From assembly GCA_023390875.1 (NCBI GenBank), contig JAEWCA010000387.1:1-8798 (forward strand): a DNA stretch of 8,798 bases, given 5' to 3'. The notes beneath the pieces were generated by a model. The model was not told the origin of the DNA. It searched no databases and was given only the letters and a program-made list of their open reading frames with translations. Positions 5,618 to 8,798 of the stretch are shown here, piece by piece. Made by a program: the position numbers and the translations under genes. Within the stretch, counting starts at the first letter, position 1, and the number at the start of each line of letters is the position of its first letter. Source of the DNA: Actinomycetes bacterium. GTDB taxonomy: Bacteria > Actinomycetota > Actinomycetes > Actinomycetales > Cellulomonadaceae.

Positions 5618-6229
5618 TCACTCCTCGGGGATGGCCGCGCGGTCGGCGCGGGACGTGGTGCTGGGATGGACGGCGACGACGAGCCGGAACGTGCGTCCCC
5701 GCGGGGCGTCGTCGTGGTGGTACTTGGACGCGAGGCCGAGCGCGGCTGCGCTGAGCTCCTCGACGAAGGCGGCGCGGTCGGCCGCCGAGGCGAACCGGAC
5801 CTCGCCGTCGAGCGCGAACGTGGCGAGCGTGCGGTTCTCGCGCACGGCGCCCGTGATCAGGGCGCCGACGTCCTCGACGAGCCGGCCCGCGAGCGCGAGC
5901 AGCCACGCGGCCGACAGCCGGTCGGGTCGCTGCCGCGGGTCGGGACGGAGGGCCGCGAGCGCCGCGGGCGAGATTAGGTAGGACGACGCGGTCGCACGCA
6001 TGACGCGTTCGACGACGTTGCCGCGCCGGCGTTCCTCCGCGAGCTCGACGAGCCCGTGCTCCTCCAGGGTGCGCAGGTGGTAGTTGACCTTCTGGCGGGG
6101 GAGCCCGAGCCGCTGGCCCAGCGCGGCCGCCGAGAGCGGCTCGACGAGCTCGTGCAGGAGCCGCGTGCGCAGCGGGTCGAGCGACGCCTCGGCGGCGGCG
6201 GCGTCCTCGATGACGGCCACGTCGCGCAC
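5618..6229 (-). CDS. ArsR-like winged helix-turn-helix regulator
   Basis: This 203-residue regulator carries an N-terminal winged helix at about residues 14-85: SLDPLRTRLLHELVEPLSAA, then the recognition region GLPRQKVNYHLRTLEEHGLV (residues 42-61), and a wing (AEERRRGNVVERVMRATASS). The C-terminal part (105-203) is helical plus a strand pair (ENRTLATFALDGEVRFAS, FRLVVAVHPS) and probably senses or dimerises. No Cys metal-binding pair is visible, so this is not a classical metal sensor. The GTG at 6229 follows GGGAGG at a good distance, and family members start at this core. The frame is open well upstream, so the start is chosen on that site. It heads an operon with an SRPBCC gene and probably controls it together with the divergent DUF899 gene. 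Confidence 0.88.
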   Translation of the reverse strand: MRDVAVIEDAAAAEASLDPLRTRLLHELVEPLSAAALGQRLGLPRQKVNYHLRTLEEHGLVELAEERRRGNVVERVMRATASSYLISPAALAALRPDPRQRPDRLSAAWLLALAGRLVEDVGALITGAVRENRTLATFALDGEVRFASAADRAAFVEELSAAALGLASKYHHDDAPRGRTFRLVVAVHPSTTSRADRAAIPEE

Positions 6230-6230
6230 G

Positions 6231-6308
6231 TCAGGCCTCCCGACGCGGCGGGGTCCTGCCGACGACGGCATCGAGCGAGACGTCGAGCCCTGGCGTGAGC
6301 ATGCGCAT
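6231..6308 (-). CDS. 25-residue leader ORF ahead of the winged-helix regulator
   Basis: ATG at 6308 follows AAGGAGAG at seven bases, one of the best ribosome binding sites in the window. It reads 25 residues (MRMLTPGLDV... ending PPRREA) to a TGA one base before the regulator's GTG. A second in-frame ATG is at 6302. Either it is a translated leader peptide coupled to the regulator, or it is the true N-terminus of the regulator split off by a frameshift. No attenuator-like codon run (for example repeated Trp or Cys) is present. I do not recognise the peptide. Confidence 0.5.
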   Translation of the reverse strand: MRMLTPGLDVSLDAVVGRTPPRREA

Positions 6309-6487
6309 CGGCTCTCTCCTTGCTGTGCGTGGGCGTCCCGGGGGTTCCCGGTCCGGCGTCGGCACCAGCATGCCGCCGAACGATCAGTTTGTCCAGACCA
6401 GAAAAATCGTCGGTGGTTGTTCGTCGAGAACCCCAGGTCGCGTCCGTCATGAGGACGTCCGCCACGACCCGACGAGAAGAGCCCGCC
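6309..6487. promoter_or_regulatory. Divergent control region between the winged-helix operon and the DUF899 gene
   Basis: These 179 bases include a stretch at about 6381-6424 that is clearly less GC-rich than its surroundings. On the minus strand TGGACA (6390-6395) and CATGCT (6367-6372) are 17 bases apart and could be the operon's promoter, giving a 5' leader of about 50 bases. GTTC-gtcga-GAAC (6419-6431) is a small palindrome, and CCGGG-ggtt-CCCGG (6338-6351) could form a hairpin in the leader. For the DUF899 gene I see no convincing promoter. A winged-helix regulator binding here could control both directions. Confidence 0.4.
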
Positions 6488-7222
6488 ATGACCGTCCAGC
6501 AGACCGCCCCGTCGCCCGCGCTGCCCCCCGTCGTCGACCGCGACACCTGGCTCCGCGCCCGCGCAGCGCTCCTCCCGCGCGAGAAGGCCCACACCCGCGA
6601 GGGCGACGCGATCGCCGCCGCGCGCCGTCGCCTGCCCATGGTCGAGGTCGACGCCACCGTCGAGCTCGTCGGCGCGGATGGGCCGCGGTCGGTGCTCGAC
6701 ATGTTCGACGGCCGCGACGAGCTGCTCGTCTGCAAGCACATGTGGCACTCCGGCGCCGGGTTCGAGGGCCAGTGCCGCGGGTGCACGGCGACCGTCTGGA
6801 ACGTCCAGGACGCCACCTACCTCGAGGCCCGGGGCGTCTCGTTCGCGATCTGGTGCGAAGGCCCGTACGACGAGTTCGCGCCCTACCGCGACTTCATGGG
6901 CTACACCGTCCCCTGGTGCTCGGTGCACGGGATCGACGAGCCCGGCATCTCCGACGGCTGGATCACCACCTACCTGCGGGTCGGCGACCGCGTGTTCCAG
7001 ACGTACGAGACCGACGCCCGCGGGTGCGAGGTGATGATGCCCGCGCTGCAGCTCCTCGACCTCACCGTGCGCGGCCGGATGGAGGAGTGGGAGGACTCGC
7101 CGGCCGGCTGGCTGCAGGGACCGACCCAGGGGTGGTTCCGGCGCGACGGGCGGCCCGTGGCCCAGTGGACGCGTCCCGGCGTGACACCGGTCGACGCGGT
7201 CGCCCACGACGGGTGCTGCTAG
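6488..7222 (+). CDS. DUF899 family thioredoxin-fold protein
   Basis: This 244-residue protein matches the DUF899 thioredoxin-like family. It begins VVDRDTWLRARAALLPREKA (residues 15-34), typical of the family, followed by LPMVEVD (49-55). The fold's strand ELLVCKHMWH (78-87) leads into a CxxC at C96-RG-C99, with GVSFAIWC (116-123) and APYRDFMGYTVPW (131-143) after it. A redox or peroxide-linked role is suggested by the fold but is not proven for the family. The protein ends in Asp-Gly-Cys-Cys, an unusual C-terminal cysteine pair. A weak AGAAGAG before the ATG at 6488 favours this start; an in-frame ATG at 6449 would add 13 Arg/Thr-rich residues. It is divergent from the winged-helix operon. 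Confidence 0.88.
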   Translation: MTVQQTAPSPALPPVVDRDTWLRARAALLPREKAHTREGDAIAAARRRLPMVEVDATVELVGADGPRSVLDMFDGRDELLVCKHMWHSGAGFEGQCRGCTATVWNVQDATYLEARGVSFAIWCEGPYDEFAPYRDFMGYTVPWCSVHGIDEPGISDGWITTYLRVGDRVFQTYETDARGCEVMMPALQLLDLTVRGRMEEWEDSPAGWLQGPTQGWFRRDGRPVAQWTRPGVTPVDAVAHDGCC

Positions 7223-7261
7223 CTACGGGAAGATCCGGCCGCGGGGACGTGTTCTGCCGAC

Positions 7262-7456
7262 GTGACCAGCACGATGAGCGCACCGGCCGTCGACCTGGAC
7301 GACCCGCGCACCATGATCGAGTTCAGCGTCCTGCTCGCCGACGGCCGTCTCGCCGGGCGGAGGTTCGCCTCGCGCGATGACGCCGAGTCGTGGGCGCGGC
7401 CCGACGAGGGTGACCAGGTCGTCGAGTACAACCTCGTGTGCGAGTGCGCGGTCTGA
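7262..7456 (+). CDS. Small protein of unknown function
   Basis: This 64-residue protein starts with a GTG at 7262; the ATG at 7274 would give 60 residues. Its core (MIEFSVLLADGRLAGRRFAS) looks like two beta strands, followed by a short helix (RDDAESWARPDEG) and a final strand ending NLVCECAV, with a Cys-x-Cys near the C-terminus. Codon use resembles the flanking genes, and the frame fits between them without overlap. No ribosome binding site is visible. TGTTCT six bases before the GTG is only loosely like a leaderless -10 box. It lies 39 bases after the DUF899 gene, so it may be read from that gene's RNA. I do not recognise a family. Confidence 0.6.
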   Translation: MTSTMSAPAVDLDDPRTMIEFSVLLADGRLAGRRFASRDDAESWARPDEGDQVVEYNLVCECAV

Positions 7457-7498
7457 CCCGCTGAGCCCGGCACCGGTGGCCGTGTGGGCGGCCGTCGC

Positions 7499-7504
7499 TA
7501 CCGT
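7499..7504 (+). promoter_or_regulatory. -10 box for leaderless terpenoid-cyclase-fold gene
   Basis: TACCGT ends seven bases before the ATG at 7512 with no Shine-Dalgarno sequence between, the same plan as at 2507-2512 and 2540-2545. Confidence 0.5.
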
Positions 7505-7511
7505 GGCTCGC

Positions 7512-8486
7512 ATGGTCGACCCCGCCGTGCTCGACTGGCTGCTCGACACCGACCCGGCGCTGCGCTGGCAGGTCGAGCGCGACCTCGCGGACGCCCCGCC
7601 GGCCGTGTGGGAGGCGACCCGCGCCCGCGTCGCCACGGAGGGGTTCGGTGCGCGGCTGCTCGCGCTGCAGGACGACGACGGGCAGTGGGCCGGCGGTGCG
7701 TTCTTCCCGGCGGGGTTCACGGGCCCCACGGACGACGACCCCGGGCAGCCGTGGACGGCGACGACGTGGTCGCTCAACGCCCTGCGCGAGTGGGGCCTCG
7801 ACCCGGCGGCGCTCGCGGGCACCGTCGAGAAGCTCGCCGAGCACAGCCGCTGGGAGTACGACGGCTCGGCGTACTGGGGCGGTGAGGTCGACTGCTGCAT
7901 CAACGGCTGGACGCTCGCGAACGGTGCGTGGCTCGGCGCGGACGTCTCGGGGCTGGCCCGGTGGTTCGTCGAGCACCAGACGGACGAGGGCGGGTGGAAC
8001 TGCGAGTGGGAGAACGGCTCGGTGCGGTCGTCGTTCCACTCGACGCTCAACGCGCTCAAGGGCGTGCTCGCGTACGAGATCGCGACCGGCGGCGGCGACG
8101 ACCTGAGGGCCGCCCGGCTCGCCGCGCAGGAGTACCTGCTGTCGCGGCGGCTGCTGCACCGGGCGACGACCGGGGAGGTCGTCGGGCCGTGGACCACGTG
8201 GTTCGCGTACCCCTTCCGGTCCATGTACACGGCGCTCAACGCGACCGACTGGTTCCGTGCCGCGGCCCTGCACGACGGGGTGGCGCCGGACCAGCGGATG
8301 GCCGAGGCCGTCGGGGTCGTGCGAGGCGCCCAGCAGTCCGACGGGCGGTGGCTGCAGGGGCGGCGCTACCCGGGGCGCGTGTGGTTCGACGTCGACGTGC
8401 CGCCGGGGGAGCCGTCGCCCTGGCTGACGTTCCACGCCCTGCGCGTGCTCCGGTGGTGGGACGCGGCGGCCGCCTCGCCCGCGTGA
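7512..8486 (+). CDS. Squalene/prenyltransferase-fold protein (terpenoid cyclase-like alpha/alpha barrel)
   Basis: This 324-residue protein carries three QW-like repeats of the squalene-cyclase/prenyltransferase barrel: QDDDGQW (53-59), QTDEGGW (156-162) and QSDGRW (275-280). Between them are helices of the fold (ATTWSLNALREWG, SSFHSTLNALKGVLAYE). It is about half the length of true squalene-hopene cyclases (roughly 630 residues), so it can supply only one barrel. The DXDD motif that protonates squalene is absent, as is any signal peptide. It is therefore unlikely to be an active cyclase of that type. Such stand-alone proteins are common in actinobacteria, often annotated 'squalene cyclase', and have no known function. 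The ATG is fixed by the -10 box seven bases upstream. No isoprenoid genes lie nearby. Confidence 0.85.
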   Translation: MVDPAVLDWLLDTDPALRWQVERDLADAPPAVWEATRARVATEGFGARLLALQDDDGQWAGGAFFPAGFTGPTDDDPGQPWTATTWSLNALREWGLDPAALAGTVEKLAEHSRWEYDGSAYWGGEVDCCINGWTLANGAWLGADVSGLARWFVEHQTDEGGWNCEWENGSVRSSFHSTLNALKGVLAYEIATGGGDDLRAARLAAQEYLLSRRLLHRATTGEVVGPWTTWFAYPFRSMYTALNATDWFRAAALHDGVAPDQRMAEAVGVVRGAQQSDGRWLQGRRYPGRVWFDVDVPPGEPSPWLTFHALRVLRWWDAAAASPA

Positions 8487-8510
8487 CGGGTCGTTCTGCT
8501 CTGCCGGTCA

Positions 8511-8539
8511 GCGCGTCCGGTCAGTCGGACAGGACGCGC
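8511..8539. terminator. Hairpin between convergent genes, overlapping the LuxR gene's stop
   Basis: GCGCGTCC (8511-8518) and GGACGCGC (8532-8539) form a perfect 8-bp stem over a 13-base loop that contains the LuxR gene's stop codon. An alternative 5-bp stem (GTCCG 8515-8519, CGGAC 8526-8530) competes with it. Two copies of CCGGTCAG (8504-8511, 8517-8524) lie across it. It could end transcription from the left. Its use for the gene from the right is less likely, because part of that stem is coding. Confidence 0.35.
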
Positions 8540-8798
8540 GACAGCTCCGCGCGGCTCTCCACGCCGAGCTTGCGGAACGCGCGGTTGAGGTGGTTCTCCA
8601 CGGTGCGCACCGAGATGACCAGGCGCTGCGCGATCAGCTGGTTCCCCAGCCCCGAGCCCGCGAGCAGGGCGATCTCGTGCTCGCGCGCCGTCAGGTCGGC
8701 GGTCCCGGCGGCCGACCGCAGACCGGCGGCGGCCTCCTGACCCCACACCCCGAGCCGGCGGCGGGCGTCGTCGTGCACCTCGGCCGCCCGCGCCGCGG
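8521..8798 (-). CDS. LuxR-type transcriptional regulator, C-terminal end (partial)
   Basis: The frame is open from the right edge to a TGA at 8521-8523, showing 91 residues. The last 60 form a LuxR/NarL DNA-binding domain: LTAREHEIALLAGSGLGNQL, then IAQRLVISVRTVENHLNRAF (recognition helix region SVRTVENHL) and RKLGVESRAELSRVL. The preceding residues are Ala/Arg-rich and helical. The visible part could end a response regulator or a large ATP-binding LuxR (LAL) regulator; the N-terminal domains that would decide lie outside. A GTG at 8778 is an internal codon rather than a credible start, since the frame runs on to the edge. Confidence 0.9.
   Translation of the reverse strand, partial: AARAAEVHDDARRRLGVWGQEAAAGLRSAAGTADLTAREHEIALLAGSGLGNQLIAQRLVISVRTVENHLNRAFRKLGVESRAELSRVLSD

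Noticed and set aside
6230..7207. N-terminal extension of the winged-helix regulator up to 7207
   Set aside because: The frame is open, but the upstream part is antisense to the DUF899 gene and low in complexity, and a good ribosome binding site and start exist at 6229.
7478..7493. GGCCG-tgtggg-CGGCC hairpin after the 64-aa gene as a terminator
   Set aside because: The stem is only 5 bp, expected by chance in such GC-rich DNA, and it would sit in the -35 region of the next gene's promoter.
8504..8524. Direct repeat CCGGTCAG, two copies 13 bases apart
   Set aside because: Two 8-base copies with no third copy or associated gene; more likely chance or part of the overlapping hairpin than a binding array or attachment site.

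Overview
The window is high-GC DNA whose genes show strong G/C bias at third codon positions, GTG starts alongside ATG, and TANNNT -10 hexamers only 6-7 bases before several start codons. This suggests an actinomycete chromosome. The mix of gene families (LacI regulator, F420-type nitroreductase fold, HIT-like, YdeI/OmdA-like, DUF899, PA14) would fit Cellulomonas or a relative, but the genus is an inference. I see no rRNA, tRNA, CRISPR array, insertion sequence or phage gene.

Left part (1-2500). The first 240 bases are mostly non-coding, perhaps with the 5' end of a gene leaving the left edge. A LacI-family regulator (243-1229, minus) ends at a strong hairpin. It is divergent from a DUF385/Ddn-type deazaflavin-dependent nitroreductase-fold protein (1353-1763, plus). 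That gene converges on a HIT-like protein (1877-2500, minus), with a hairpin and a doubtful small membrane ORF between them.

Middle (2500-4690). The HIT-like gene and a YdeI/OmpD-associated (OmdA-type) protein (2552-3151, plus) are fired from a 51-bp divergent region in which both -10 boxes sit six bases from the start codons. A class I SAM methyltransferase (3208-3975) follows. Next comes a genomic scar. The promoter, ribosome binding site and first ~44 codons of a small membrane protein (4069-~4204) are joined out of frame to the 3' end of a PA14-domain gene (~4205-4690), which itself carries an in-frame TGA.

Right part (4687-8798). A minus-strand operon reads: 25-codon leader ORF, ArsR-like winged-helix regulator, SRPBCC/AHSA1 protein, 59-aa protein. 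Its spacings are 1, 2 and 11 bases. It is divergent from a DUF899 thioredoxin-fold protein (6488-7222), with a less GC-rich 179-bp shared control region between them. A 64-aa unknown protein, a squalene-cyclase-fold (alpha/alpha barrel) protein lacking the catalytic DXDD motif, and the C-terminal end of a LuxR-type regulator (minus, cut by the window edge) finish the window.

Most genes look like ordinary single-gene or two-to-four-gene chromosomal units. I did not find a clearly new multi-gene system. The items most worth a second look are the chimeric scar at 4069-4690, the leader ORF in front of the winged-helix regulator, and the repeated leaderless promoter design.
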